A program made the translations under genes and the position numbers. A model generated the notes under the pieces. It was given only the letters and a program-made list of their open reading frames with translations. It made no database searches and had not been told where the DNA came from. Shown here piece after piece: positions 35,117 to 48,770 of a DNA stretch of 64,000 nucleotides (the first letter of the stretch is position 1; each line of letters begins with the position of its first letter). This stretch comes from Archivesica marissinica (lineage: Eukaryota; Mollusca; Bivalvia; Venerida; Vesicomyidae): positions 11,665,584 through 11,729,583 of the forward strand of contig CM026398.1 in assembly GCA_014843695.1 (NCBI GenBank). The letters run 5' to 3'.

Positions 35117-35220
35117 GTGATTTACTTGGTATTCTGAACTGGAAAGGTGAACAATTTAAGGACAAGCTTGGGGAAAGTCTAGACAAACTGCGTATAATGC
35201 AGGGAGACGAGGTTGTCAAG
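35117..35220 (+). CDS. DOCK: DOCK exon 9 of window
   Basis: The acceptor is gtattcag and the donor gtagca. After completing Gly it reads DLLGILNWKGEQFKDKLGES then LDKLRIMQGDEVVK. This is the DOCK 'DLLGLLKW ... LRQLMKVDGGEVVK' block that follows DHR-1. It ends in phase 0 before the FLHD exon, as in the family. A displaced copy of its last ~21 nt and donor lies 145 bp upstream at 34972-35001. The following 9.3-kb intron is almost wholly a 31-bp array. Confidence 0.96.
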
Positions 35221-35249
35221 GTAGCACTTTTTCTGTGATTTTTTTTAAC

Positions 35250-38200
35250 CATGCACATTCTCAACTAATCCAGTGTGAACCATAAACATGATCAGCTAAT
35301 CCATGGTAAACCATAAACATGATCAGCTAATCCATGGTAAGCCATACACATGATCAGCTAATCCATGGTGATACATAAACATGATCCGCTAATCCATGGT
35401 GAACCATGAACCTGATCAGCTAATACATGGCGAACAATAATCATGATCAGCTAATCCATGGTAAACCATAAACATGATCAGCTAATCCATGGTAAACCAT
35501 AAACATGCTCAGCAACTCCAGTGTGAACCATAAACATACTCAGCTAATCCAGTGTGAACCATAAACATGATCAGCTAATCCACAGTGAACCATAAACATG
35601 GCCAGCTAATCCATGGTGAACCATAAACATGCTCAGCTAATCCAGTGTGAACCATAAACATGATCAGCTAATCCACAGTGAACCATAAACATGGCCAGCT
35701 AATCCATGGTGAACCATAAACATGCTCAGCTAATATATGGTGAACCATAAACATGCTCAGCTAATACATGGTAAACCATAAACATGCTCAGCTAATCCAG
35801 TGTGAACCATAAACATGATCAGCTAATCCACAGTGAACCATAAACATGGCCAGCTAATCCATGGTGAACCATAAACATGATCAGCTAATACATTGTGAAC
35901 CATAAACATGCTCAGCTAATCCATGTTGAACCATAAACATGATCAGCTAATCCAATGTGAACCATGAACCTGATCAGCTAATCCATGTTGAACCATAAAC
36001 ATGATCAGCTAATCCACAGTGAACCATAAACATGATCAGCTAATCCACAGTGAACCATAAACATGGCCAGCTAATCCATGGTGAACCATACACATGATCA
36101 GCTAATACATTGTGAACCATAAACATGCTCAGCTAATCCATGGTGACCCATAAACATGCTCAGCTAATACATGGTGAACCATAAACATGCTCAGCTAATC
36201 CATGGTGAACCATAAACATGCTCAGCTAATCCATGGTGACCCATAAACATGCTCAGCTAATCCATGGTGAACCATAAACATGCTCAGCTAATACATGGTG
36301 AACCATAAACATGATCAGCTAATACATTGTGAACCATAAACATACTCAGCTAATCCATGGTGAACCATAAACATGCTCAGCTAATCCATGGTGACCCATA
36401 AACATGCTCAGCTAATACATGGTGAACCATACACATGCTCAGCTAATCCACAGTGAACCATAAACATGATCAGTTAATCCAGTGTGAACTATAAACATGA
36501 TCCGCTAATACATGGTGAACCATAAACATGCTCAGCTAATCCATGGTGACCCATAAACATGCTCAGCTAATCCAATGTGAACCATAAACATGCTCAGCTA
36601 ATACATGGTGAACCATAAACATGATCAGCTAATACATTGTGAACCATAAACATACTCAGCTAATCCATGGTGAACCATAAACATGCTCAGCTAATCCATG
36701 GTGACCCATAAACATGCTCAGCTAATACATGGTGAACCATAAACATGCTCAGCTAATCCACAGTGAACCATAAACATGATCAGTTAATCCAGTGTGAACT
36801 ATAAACATGATCCGCTAATACATGGTGAACCATAAACATGCTCAGCTAATCCATTGTGACCCATAAACATGCTCAGCTAATCCATGGTGACCCATAAACA
36901 TGCTCAGCTAATCCATGGTGAACCATAAACATGATCAGTTAATACATTGTGAACCATACACATGCTCAGCTAATCCATGGTGACCCATAAACATGCTCAG
37001 CTAATCCATGGTGAACCATAAACATGATCAGTTAATACGTTGTGAACCATAAACATGCTCAGCTAATCCATGGTGACCCATAAACATGCTCAGCTAATCC
37101 ATGGTGATCCATAAACATGCTCAGCTAATACATGGTGAACCATAAACATGATCCAGTTAATCCATGGTAAACCATAAACATGCTCAGCTAATCCATAGTG
37201 AACCATAAACATGATCAGTTAATCCAGTGTGAACTATCAACATGATCCGCTAATACATGGTGAACCATAAACATGATCAGCTAATCCAGTGTGAACCATA
37301 AACATGATCAGCTAATCCATGGTGAACCATACACATTCTCAACTAATCCACAGTGAACCATAAACATGATCAACTAATCCACAGTGAACCATAAACATGA
37401 TCAGCTAATCCACAGTGAACCATAAACATGATCAGCTAATCCACAGTGAACCATAAACATGATCAGCTAATCCACAGTGAACCATAAACATGATCCAGTT
37501 AATCCACAGTGAACCATAAACATGGCCAGCTAATCCACAGTGAACCATAAACATGATCAGCTAATCCAGTGTGAACCATAAACATGGCCAGCTAATCCAT
37601 GGTGAACCATGAACATGACCAGCTAATCCAGTGTGAACCATAAACATGCTCAGCTAATCCATGGTGAACCATAAACATGCTCAGCTAATCCATGGTGACC
37701 CATAAACATGCTCAGCTAATACATGGTGAACCATAAACATGCTCAGCTAATACATGGTGAACCATAAACATGATCCAGTTAATCCACAGTGAACCATAAA
37801 CATGCTCAGCTAATCCACAGTGAACCATAAACATGATCAGTTAATCCAGTGTGAACTATAAACATGATCTGCTAATACATGGTGAACCATAAACATGCTC
37901 AGCTAATCCATGGTGACCCATAAACATGCTCAGCTAATACATGGTGAACCATAAACATGATCAGCTAATCCATGGTGAACCATAAACATGCTCAGCTAAT
38001 ACATGGTGAACCATAAACATGACCAGTTAATACATTGTGAACCATAAACATGCTCACCTAATCCATGGTGACCCATAAACATGCTCAGCTAATACATGGT
38101 GAACCATAAACATGCTCAGCTAATACATGGTGAACCATAAACATGATCCAGTTAATCCACAGTGAACCATAAACATGATCCAGTTAATCCACAGTGAATC

Positions 38201-41200
38201 ATAAACATGGCCAGCTAATCCACAGTGAACCATAAACATGATCAGCTAATCCAGTGTGAACCATAAACATGACCAGCTAATCCATGAACATGGCCAGCTA
38301 ATCCACAGTGAACCATAAACATGATCCGCTAATACACGGTGAACCATAAACATGCTCAGCTAATCCATGGTGAACCATACACATGATCAGCTAATCCATG
38401 GTGAACCATAAACATGATCAGCTAATCCATTGTGAACCATAAACATGATCAGCTAATCCATGGTGAACCATACACATTCTCAACTAATCCAGTGTGAACC
38501 ATAAACATGATCAGCTAATCCATGATGAACCATAAACATGATAAGCTAATCCATGGTGAACCATAAACATGATCAGCTAATCCATGGTGAATCATAAACA
38601 TGATCAACTAATCCACAGTGAACCATAAACATGATCAACTAATCCACAGTGAACCATAAACATGATCAGCTAATCCACAGTGAACCATAAACATGATCCA
38701 GTTAATCCACAGTGAACCATAAACATGGCCAGCTAATCCACAGTGAACCATAAACATGATCAGCTAATCCAGTGTGAACCATAAACATGGCCAGCTAATC
38801 CATGATGAACCATGAACATGACCCGCTAATCCACTGTGAACCCTAAACATGCACATCTAATCCATGGTGAACCATGAACATGGCCAGCTAATCCACAGTG
38901 AACCATAAACATGATCAGCTAATCCACAGTGAACCATACACATGGCCAGCTAATCCACAGTGAACCATAAACATGATCAGCTAATCCAGTGTGAACCATA
39001 AACATGGCCAGCTAATCCATGGTGAACCATGAACATGACCAGCTAATCCAGTGTGAACCATAAACATGCACATCTAATCCATGGTGAACCATGAACATGG
39101 CCAGCTAATCCACAGTGAACCATAAACATGATCAGCTAATCCACAGTGAACCATACACATGGCCAGCTAATCCATGGTGAACCATAAACATGATCAGCTA
39201 ATCCACAGTGAACCATAAACATGATCAGCTAATCCACAGTGAACCATACACATGGCCAGCTAATCCACAGTGAACCATAAACATGATCAGCTAATCCAGT
39301 GTGAACCATAAACATGGCCAGCTAATCCATTGTGAACCATAAACATGATCAGCTAATCCACAGTGAACCATAAACATGGCCAGCTAATCCATGGTGAACC
39401 ATAAACATGATCAGCTAATACATTGTGAACCATAAACATGCTCAGCTAATCCATGTTGAACCATAAACATGATCAGCTAATCCAATGTGAACCATGAACC
39501 TGATCAGCTAATCCATGTTGAACCATAAACATGATCAGCTAATCCACAGTGAACCATACACATGATCAGCTAATCCACAGTGAACCATAAACATGGCCAG
39601 CTAATCCATGGTGAACCATAAACATGATCAGCTAATACATTGTGAACCATAAACATGCTCAGCTAATCCATGGTGACCCATAAACATGCTCAGCTAATAC
39701 ATGGTGAACCATAAACATGCTCAGCTAATCCATGGTGAACCATAAACATGCTCAGCTAATCCATGGTGACCCATAAACATGCTCAGCTAATCCATGGTGA
39801 ACCATAAACATGCTCAGCTAATACATGGTGAACCATAAACATGATCAGCTAATACATTGTGAACCATAAACATACTCAGCTAATCCATGGTGAACCATAA
39901 ACATGCTCAGCTAATCCATGGTGACCCATAAACATGCTCAGCTAATCCATGGTGAACCATAAACATGATCAGTTAATACGTTGTGAACCATAAACATGCT
40001 CAGCTAATCCATGGTGACCCATAAACATGCTCAGCTAATCCATGGTGATCCATAAACATGCTCAGCTAATACATGGTGAACCATAAACATGATCCAGTTA
40101 ATCCATGGTAAACCATAAACATGCTCAGCTAATCCATAGTGAACCATAAACATGATCAGTTAATCCAGTGTGAACTATCAACATGATCCGCTAATACATG
40201 GTGAACCATAAACATGATCAGCTAATCCAGTGTGAACCATAAACATGATCAGCTAATCCATGGTGAACCATACACATTCTCAACTAATCCACAGTGAACC
40301 ATAAACATGATCAACTAATCCACAGTGAACCATAAACATGATCAGCTAATCCACAGTGAACCATAAACATGATCAGCTAATCCACAGTGAACCATAAACA
40401 TGATCAGCTAATCCACAGTGAACCATAAACATGATCCAGTTAATCCACAGTGAACCATAAACATGGCCAGCTAATCCACAGTGAACCATAAACATGATCA
40501 GCTAATCCAGTGTGAACCATAAACATGGCCAGCTAATCCATGGTGAACCATGAACATGACCAGCTAATCCAGTGTGAACCATAAACATGCTCAGCTAATC
40601 CATGGTGAACCATAAACATGCTCAGCTAATCCATGGTGACCCATAAACATGCTCAGCTAATACATGGTGAACCATAAACATGCTCAGCTAATACATGGTG
40701 AACCATAAACATGATCCAGTTAATCCATGGTGAACCATAAACATGCTCAGCTAATCCACAGTGAACCATAAACATGATCAGTTAATCCAGTGTGAACTAT
40801 AAACATGATCTGCTAATACATGGTGAACCATAAACATGCTCAGCTAATCCATGGTGACCCATAAACATGCTCAGCTAATCCATGGTGATCCATAAACATG
40901 CTCAGCTAATACATGGTGAACCATAAACATGATCAGCTAATCCATGGTGAACCATAAACATGCTCAGCTAATACATGGTGAACCATAAACATGACCAGTT
41001 AATACATTGTGAACCATAAACATGCTCAGCTAATCCATGGTGACCCATAAACATGCTCAGCTAATACATGGTGAACCATAAACATGCTCAGCTAATACAT
41101 GGTGAACCATAAACATGATCCAGTTAATCCACAGTGAACCATAAACATGATCCAGTTAATCCACAGTGAATCATAAACATGGCCAGCTAATCCACAGTGA

Positions 41201-43072
41201 ACCATAAACATGATCCGCTAATACACGGTGAACCATAAACATGCTCAGCTAATCCATGGTGAACCATACACATGATCAGCTAATCCATGGTGAACCATAA
41301 ACATGATCAGCTAATCCATTGTGAACCATAAACATGATCAGCTAATCCATGGTGAACCATACACATTCTCAACTAATCCAGTGTGAACCATAAACATGAT
41401 CAGCTAATCCATGATGAACCATAAACATGATAAGCTAATCCATGGTGAACCATAAACATGATCAGCTAATCCATGGTGAATCATAAACATGATCAACTAA
41501 TCCACAGTGAACCATAAACATGATCAACTAATCCACAGTGAACCATAAACATGATCAGCTAATCCACAGTGAACCATAAACATGATCCAGTTAATCCACA
41601 GTGAACCATAAACATGGCCAGCTAATCCACAGTGAACCATAAACATGATCAGCTAATCCAGTGTGAACCATAAACATGGCCAGCTAATCCATGGTGAACC
41701 ATGAACATGACCCGCTAATCCAATGTGAACCATAAACATGCACATCTAATCCATGGTGAACCATGAACATGGCCAGCTAATCCACAGTGAACCATAAACA
41801 TGATCAGCTAATCCACAGTGAACCATACACATGGCCAGCTAATCCACAGTGAACCATAAACATGATCAGCTAATCCAGTGTGAACCATAAACATGGCCAG
41901 CTAATCCATGGTGAACCATGAACATGACCAGCTAATCCAGTGTGAACCATAAACATGGCCAGCTAATCCATGGTGAACCATGAACATGACCAGCTAATAC
42001 AGTGTGAACCATAAACATGCACATCTAATCCATGGTGAACCATGAACATGGCCAGCTAATCCACAGTGAACCATACACATGATCAGCTAATCCACAGTGA
42101 ACCATACACATGGCCAGCTAATCCATGGTGAACCATAAACATGATCAGCTAATCCACAGTGAACCATAAACATGATCAGCTAATCCACAGTGAATGCCAT
42201 ACACATGGCCAGCTAATCCACAGTGAACCATAAACATGATCAGCTAATCCAGTGTGAACCATAAACATGGCCAGCTAATCCATGGTGAACCATGAACATG
42301 ACCAGCTAATCCAGTGTGAACCATAAACATGTACATCTAATCCATGGTGAACCATGAACATGGCCAGCTAATCCACAGTGAACCATAAACATGATCAGCT
42401 AATCCACAGTGAACCATACACATGGCCAGCTAATCCATGGTGAACCATAAACATGATCAGCTAATCCACAGTGAACCATAAACATGATCAGCTAATCCAC
42501 AGTGAACCATACACATGGCCAGCTAATCCACAGTGAACCATAAACATGATCAGCTAATCCAGTGTGAACCATAAACATGGCCAGCTAATCCATGGTGAAC
42601 CATAAACATGATCAGCTAATCCACAGTGAACCATACACATGGCCAGCTAATACATGGTGAACCATAAACATGCTCAGCTAATCTATGGTGAACCATAAAC
42701 ATGCTCAGCTAATCCATGGTGAACCATAAACATACTCAGCTAATCCATGGTGAACCATAAACATGCTCAGCTAATCCATGGTGAACCATAAACATGATCA
42801 GCTAATCCATGGTGAACCATAAACATGCTCAGCTAATCCATGGTGAACCATAAACATGCTCAGCTAATCCATGGTGAACCATAAACATACTCAGCTAATC
42901 CATGGTGAACCATAAACATGCTCAGCTAATCCTTGGTGAACCATAAACATGATCAGCTAATCCACAGTGAACCATACACATGGCCAGCTAATCCATGGTG
43001 AACCATAAACATGCTCAGCTAATCCATGGTGAACCATACACATGATCAGCTAATCCAATGTGAACCATGAAC
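35250..43072. repeat. 31-bp minisatellite, 7.8 kb (largest array)
   Basis: Unit: GAACCATAAACATGATCAGC then TAATCCATGGT; about 250 copies. Variant classes: GATCAGC, GCTCAGC, GGCCAGC, and CCATGGT, CCACAGT, CCAGTGT, ACATGGT. Rare variants recur in the same order about 2.9-3.5 kb apart (for example 35.91 and 39.44 kb, 37.15 and 40.09 kb, 38.32 and 41.21 kb), so a block of roughly 3 kb has been duplicated. It fills most of the 9.3-kb intron between exons 9 and 10. Confidence 0.97.
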
Positions 43073-43225
43073 ATACAAAGCGATAGGTTAATTTCTTGGA
43101 AATAAGGCCATTCATTATAAATGAGTTGCTAGAATCGTGTGGCCTACTCTCTGAGGATGCTTGAACAAAAAACCACTCTAGAAATAACTATAATGGACAT
43201 AATTTATAATTCATAAAACTAAAAC

Positions 43226-44152
43226 TAATCCTACCATTGTCATTATGCCATTTGCATTTAGCACCATTTGCAAATGCTACCATTGTCATTATGCCATTTG
43301 CATTTAGCACCATTTGCAAATCCTACCATTGTCATTATGCCATTTGCATTTAGCACCATTTGCAAATCCTACCATTGTCATTATGCCATTTGCATTTAGC
43401 ACCATTTGCAAATGCTACCATTGTCATTATGCCATTTGCATTTAGCACCATTTGCAAATGCTACCATTGTCATTATGCCATTTGCATTTAGCACCATTTG
43501 CAAATGCTACCATTGTCATTATGCCATTTGCATTTAGCACCATTTGCAAATGCTACCATTGTCATTATGCCATTTGCATTTAGCACCATTTGCAAATGCT
43601 ACCATTGTCATTATGCCATTTGCATTTAGCACCATTTGCAAATGCTACCATTGTCATTATGCCATTTGCATTTAGCACCATTTGCAAATGCTACCATTGT
43701 CATTATGCCATTTGCATTTAGCACCATTTGCAAATGCTACCATTGTCATTATGCCATTTGCATTTAGCACCATTTGCAAATGCTACCATTGTCATTATGC
43801 CATTTGCATTTAGCACCATTTGCAAATGCTACCATTGTCATTATGCCATTTGCATTTAGCACCATTTGCAAATGCTACCATTGTCATTATGCCATTTGCA
43901 TTTAGCACCATTTGCAAATGCTACCATTGTCATTATGCCATTTGCATTTAGCACCATTTGCAAATCCTACCATTGTCATTATACCATTTGCATTTAGCAC
44001 CATTTGCAAATGCTACCATTGTCATTATGCCATTTGCATTTAGCACCATTTGCAAATCCTACCATTGTCATTATGCCATTTGCATTTAGCACCATTTGCA
44101 AATCCTACCATTGTCATTATGCCATTTGCATATAGCACCATTTGCAAGCTTT
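43226..44152. repeat. 46-bp minisatellite with octamer motifs, 0.93 kb
   Basis: Unit: CTACCATTGTCATTATGCCA, TTTGCATTTAGCACCATTTG, CAAATG; about 20 nearly identical copies. Each contains ATTTGCAT (the POU octamer, reversed) and an ATTTGCA...TGCAAAT inverted repeat that could form a short hairpin. Confidence 0.96.
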
Positions 44153-44548
44153 ATAAGAACCAATGGACTGTGTGCAACTTTGGCCAAAATCAGCCTCCAG
44201 TTTTACTGAAAAATTGACAATGGATCATTCTAAAAAAAGTAGAAAACAAGTTTATTCAATTCCTTCATCTCAGTACATACATGTTATAGCCATAAAATCT
44301 GGCCCTGAAAAAACATAATGTTTAGGTTTATCAAGCAAAAATAGTACAAAATAGTACACAATAGTACAACATTGAAAAAAGTATTCATTAACTTTAAATA
44401 ACTTGTGTTTGTTAACAAAACTCTATGTGTGTTTTAATGCATTTCAAGCTATCCTACGCAGCTGTTAATATCTTGTGGAGTCAACAAATATGTGGTTATG
44501 GATGGAGGTAAGCCCATATGTGGTTCTTATAATGTGCTTTTGTTTCAG
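44153..44548. other. unique intron before DOCK exon 10
   Basis: AT-rich. A short repeat AATAGTACAAAATAGTACAC occurs at about 44341-44368. No gene other than the exon that follows. Confidence 0.5.
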
Positions 44549-44638
44549 TTCCTGCATGACATTATGGACGCTCTTTTCGACATGTTGATGGAAGATTCAG
44601 CGAGAAGACAATACTCCAACCAGATCTTCCAATCCATG
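44549..44638 (+). CDS. DOCK: DOCK exon 10 of window
   Basis: The acceptor is ttgtttcag and the donor gtaaga. The 30 codons read FLHDIMDALFDMLMEDSARR then QYSNQIFQSM. They align with DOCK 'FLQDTLDALFNIMMENS ... VFDAL', a helical stretch behind DHR-1. It is phase 0 on both sides. The final ~10 nt of the exon (CCAATCCATG) with the donor is the seed of a run of about 20 donor-like repeats that follows. Confidence 0.96.
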
Positions 44639-45475
44639 GTAAGAAAAACAAAGAATATACCCCTCAACGTGTCCAATCCATGGTAAGAAAAACAAAGAAT
44701 ACTAGCCTCAAAATGTTGAATCCATGGTAAGAAAAACAAAGAATACTAGCCTCAAAATGTTGAATCCATGGTAATGTTAGTAAAGAATACTAGCTTCAAA
44801 ATGTTGAATCCATGGTAATGTAAGCAATGAATACTAGCCTCAAAGTGTCCAATCAATGGTAAGAAAAACAATGAATACACCCCTCAACGTGTCCAATCCA
44901 TGGTAAGAAAAACAAAGAATACGCCCCTCAATGTGTCCAATCCATGGTAAGAAAAACAAAGAATACTAGCCTCAAAATGTTTAATCCAGGGTAATGTAAG
45001 CAAAGAATACTCCAGTAAAATGTTGAATACATGGTATGAAAGAGTGAATACTCCAGTAAAATGTTGAATACATGGTATGAAAGAGTGAATACTCCAGTAA
45101 TATGTTGAATACATGGTATGAAAGAGTGAATACTCCAGTAAAATGTTGAATACATGGTATGAAAGAGTGAATACTCCAGTAAAATGTTGAATACATGGTA
45201 TGAAAGAGTGAATACTCCAGTAATATGTTGAATACATGGTATGAAAGAGTGAATACTCCAGTAAAATGTTGAATACATGGTATGAAAGAGTGAATACTCC
45301 AGTAAAATGTTGAATACATGGTATGAAAGAGTGAATACTCCAGTAATATGTTGAATACATGGTATGAAAGAGTGAATACTCCAGTAAAATGTTGAATACA
45401 TGGTATGAAAGAGTGAATACTCCAGTAAAATGTTGAATACATGGTATGAAAGAGTGAATACTCCAGTAATATGTT
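44628..45475 (+). repeat. array derived from exon 10 3' edge + donor (~41-50 bp units)
   Basis: The exon end CCAATCCATG|gtaagaaaaacaaag is repeated about 8 times with growing divergence to about 45010. It then becomes a tight 41-bp array (TTGAATACATGGTATGAAAG, AGTGAATACTCCAGTAAAATG), about 11 copies. The latter shows a regular 3-unit (123-bp) pattern AAAATG, AAAATG, AATATG. The minus-strand frames of 153-234 residues (TMYSTFYWSIHSF) are artefacts of 123 being divisible by 3. Confidence 0.93.
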
Positions 45476-45593
45476 CCAGTTTCATGGAAGAAAGAATGAA
45501 TAGTTCTCTGGTAATAAACAAATAAGTCAGTATAATTATTCAATTTCATGTTAAGAAACAAAGAATACTTCAGTATAAAATATTCCAATCTAT

Positions 45594-46085
45594 GAATTCT
45601 TTAGAAAGTATGAAAGTCTGTTGTAAGAAACAAAGAATACTTTAGAAAGTATGAAAGTCTGTTGTAAGAAACAAAGAATACTTTAGAAAGTATGAAAGTC
45701 TGTTGTAAGAAACAAAGAATTCTTTAGAAAGTATGAAAGTCTGTTGTAAGAAAGAAAGAATACTTTAGAAAGTATGAAAGTCTGTTGTAAGAAACAAAGA
45801 ATTCTTTAGAAAGTATGAAAGTCTGTTGTAAGAAACAAAGAATTCTTTAGAAAGTATGAAAGTCTGTTGTAAGAAACAAAGAATTCTTTAGAAAGTATGA
45901 AAGTCTGTTGTAAGAAACAATGAATACTTTAGAAAGTATGAAAGTCTGTTGTAAGAAACAAAGAATTCTTTAGAAAGTATGAAAGTCTGTTGTAAGAAAC
46001 AAAGAATTCTTTAGAAAGTATGAAAGTCTGTTGTAAGAAACAAAGAATTCTTTAGAAAGTATGAAAGTCTGTTGTAAGAAACAAT
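45594..46085. repeat. 44-bp minisatellite, 0.5 kb
   Basis: Unit: CTTTAGAAAGTATGAAAGTC, TGTTGTAAGAAACAAAGAATT; about 11 copies. Its GTAAGAAACAAAGAAT core resembles the gtaagaaaaacaaagaat donor segment of the preceding array, suggesting common descent. Confidence 0.94.
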
Positions 46086-46137
46086 AATGAATACCCAAGT
46101 AAAATTGTTCAATCCATCTTAAGAAACAAAGACTACT

Positions 46138-46345
46138 CCAGGTCAATAATAGGGTGTGTCAATAATAGGATGTGTCAATAATAGGATGTGTCAATAATAG
46201 GGTGTATCAATAATAGGGTGTATCAATAATAGGGTGTATCAATAATAGGGTGTGTCAATAATAGGATGTATCAATAATAGGGTGTGTCAATAATAGGGTG
46301 TGTCAATAATAGGGTGTATCAATAATAGGGTGTGTCAATAATAAT
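46138..46345. repeat. 16-bp minisatellite, 0.2 kb
   Basis: Unit TCAATAATAGGGTGTG (TGTA, GATG variants), 13 copies. Confidence 0.95.
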
Positions 46346-46394
46346 AACATGATTTCATGGAACTACTGACAGATTACATATTTGTTTCTTGTAT

Positions 46395-48556
46395 ATTTTT
46401 GTATATTGTGTATGTTGTATATAGTTGTATGTTGTATATAGTTGTATGTTGTATATATTTGTATGTTGTATATATTTGTATGTTGTATATATTTGTATAT
46501 AGTTGTATGTTGTATATATTTGTATGTTGTATATATTTGTATATAGTTGTATGTTGTATATATTTGTATGTTGTATATATTTGTATATAGTTGTATGTTG
46601 TATATATTTGTATGTTGTATATATTTGTATGTTGTATATATTTGTATGTTGTATATATTTGTATGTTGTATATATTTGTATGTTGTATATATTTGTATGT
46701 TGTATATATTTGTATATATTTGTATGTTGTATATATTTGTATATATTTGTATGTTGTATATATTTGTATATATGTGTATGTTGTATATATTTGTATGTTG
46801 TATATATTTGTATATATTTGTATGTTGTATATATTTGTATGTTGTATATAGTTGTATATATGTGTATGTTGTATATATTTGTATGTTGTATATATTTGTA
46901 TATATGTGTATGTTGTATATATTTGTATATATTTGTATGTTGTATATATTTGTATATATGTGTATGTTGTATATATTTGTATATATGTGTATGTTGTATA
47001 TATTTGTATGTTGTATATATTTGTATATATGTGTATGTTGTATATATTTGTATGTTGTATATATTTGTATGTTGTATATATTTGTATGTTGTATATATTT
47101 GTATGTTGTATATAGTTGTATGTTGTATATATTTGTATGTTGTATATATTTGTATATATTTGTATGTTGTATATATTTGTATGTTGTATATATGTGTATG
47201 TTGTATATATTTGTATGTTGTATATATTTGTATATGTGTATGTTGTATATATTTGTATGTTGTATACATTTGTATGTTGTATATATTTGTATGTTGTATA
47301 TATTTGTATGTTGTATATATTTGTATGTTGTATATATTTGTATGTTGTATATATGTGTATGTTGTATATATTTGTATATATTTGTATGTTGTATATATTT
47401 GTATATATGTGTATGTTGTATATATTTGTATATATTTGTATGTTGTATATATTTGTATATATTTGTATGTTGTATATATTTGTATGTTGTATATAGTTGT
47501 ATGTTGTATATATTTGTATATATTTGTATATATTTGTATGTTGTATATATGTGTATGTTGTATATATTTGTATATATTTGTATGTTGTATATATTTGTAT
47601 GTTGTATATATTTGTATATATTTGTATATATGTGTATGTTGTATATATTTGTATGTTGTATATATTTGTATATATTTGTATGTTGTATATATTTGTATAT
47701 ATTTGTATATATGTGTATATATTTGTATATATTTGTATGTTGTATATATTTGTATATATTTGTATATATTTGTATATATTTGTATGTTGTATATATTTGT
47801 ATATATGTGTATGTTGTATATATTTGTATATATTTGTATGTTGTATATATTTGTATATATGTGTATGTTGTATATATTTGTATATATGTGTATGTTGTAT
47901 ATATTTGTATGTTGTATATATTTGTATATATGTGTATGTTGTATATATTTGTATGTTGTATATATTTGTATGTTGTATATATTTGTATGTTGTATATATT
48001 TGTATATATGTGTATGTTGTATATATTTGTATGTTGTATATATTTGTATATATGTGTATGTTGTATATATTTGTATATATGTGTATGTTGTATATATTTG
48101 TATGTTGTATATATTTGTATGTTGTATATATTTGTATATATGTGTATGTTGTATATATTTGTATATATGTGTATGTTGTATATATTTGTATATATTTGTA
48201 TATATGTGTATGTTGTATATATTTGTATGTTGTATATATTTGTATGTTGTATATATTTGTATATATGTGTATGTTGTATATATGTGTATGTTGTATATAT
48301 TTGTATGTTGTATATATTTGTATATATGTGTATGTTGTATATATTTGTATGTTGTATATATTTGTATGTTGTATATATTTGTATGTTGTATATATGTGTA
48401 TGTTGTATATATTTGTATGTTGTATATATTTGTATATATGTGTATGTTGTATATATTTGTATATATGTGTATGTTGTATATATTTGTATATATGTGTATG
48501 TTGTATATATTTGTATGTTGTATATATTTGTATATATGTGTATGTTGTATATATTT
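46395..48556. repeat. TG/TA-rich minisatellite, 2.2 kb, ends in exon 11 acceptor
   Basis: A mix of 17-bp (TTTGTATGTTGTATATA) and 11-bp (TTTGTATATAT / GTGTATATAT) units. Three + frames stay open for 366-712 residues (repeated CCIYLYVVYICM), which is low-complexity noise, not a membrane protein. The last unit runs straight into TTTCAG of DOCK exon 11. Confidence 0.97.
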
Positions 48557-48559
48557 CAG

Positions 48560-48660
48560 ATCAATTTATTTACACTGATACACCATGTCAGGTTTGAGAC
48601 GTTCAAGCCCGTGTTGGAAAACTACATCACAGACACATTCTCAGCTACGCTTGTACATAA
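48560..48660 (+). CDS. DOCK: DOCK exon 11 of window
   Basis: The acceptor is gtatatatttcag and the donor gtatgt. It reads INLFTLIHHVRFETFKPVLE then NYITDTFSATLVH and leaves 2 nt (AA). It aligns with DOCK '[31 protein letters not shown]', so identity is firm. The pyrimidine tract is the last unit of a 2.2-kb TGTATATATTTG-type array, so the acceptor context is made of repeat. Leftover AA plus the G opening exon 12 gives Lys. Confidence 0.95.
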
Positions 48661-48770
48661 GTATGTTAAACATTCATCATTTTGAAACAGAAATGTCCCC
48701 ACTTGCCAAATACTGAAAGTAATCTCACATATATTGTTACTGAGTGTATATTGATGATGTTTCATTTGTT

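Noticed and set aside
44492..44686. 64-residue frame starting upstream of exon 10
   Set aside because: Its first 19 codons are intron before the TTTCAG acceptor and its tail runs past the donor; only 44549-44638 matches DOCK.
46503..48685. Open frames of 691 and 712 residues rich in C, I, Y, V that look like a membrane protein
   Set aside because: All three + frames are open through the same TG/TA array and the peptides are pure repeats (CCIYLYVVYICM). The array lies in a DOCK intron and runs into a splice acceptor.
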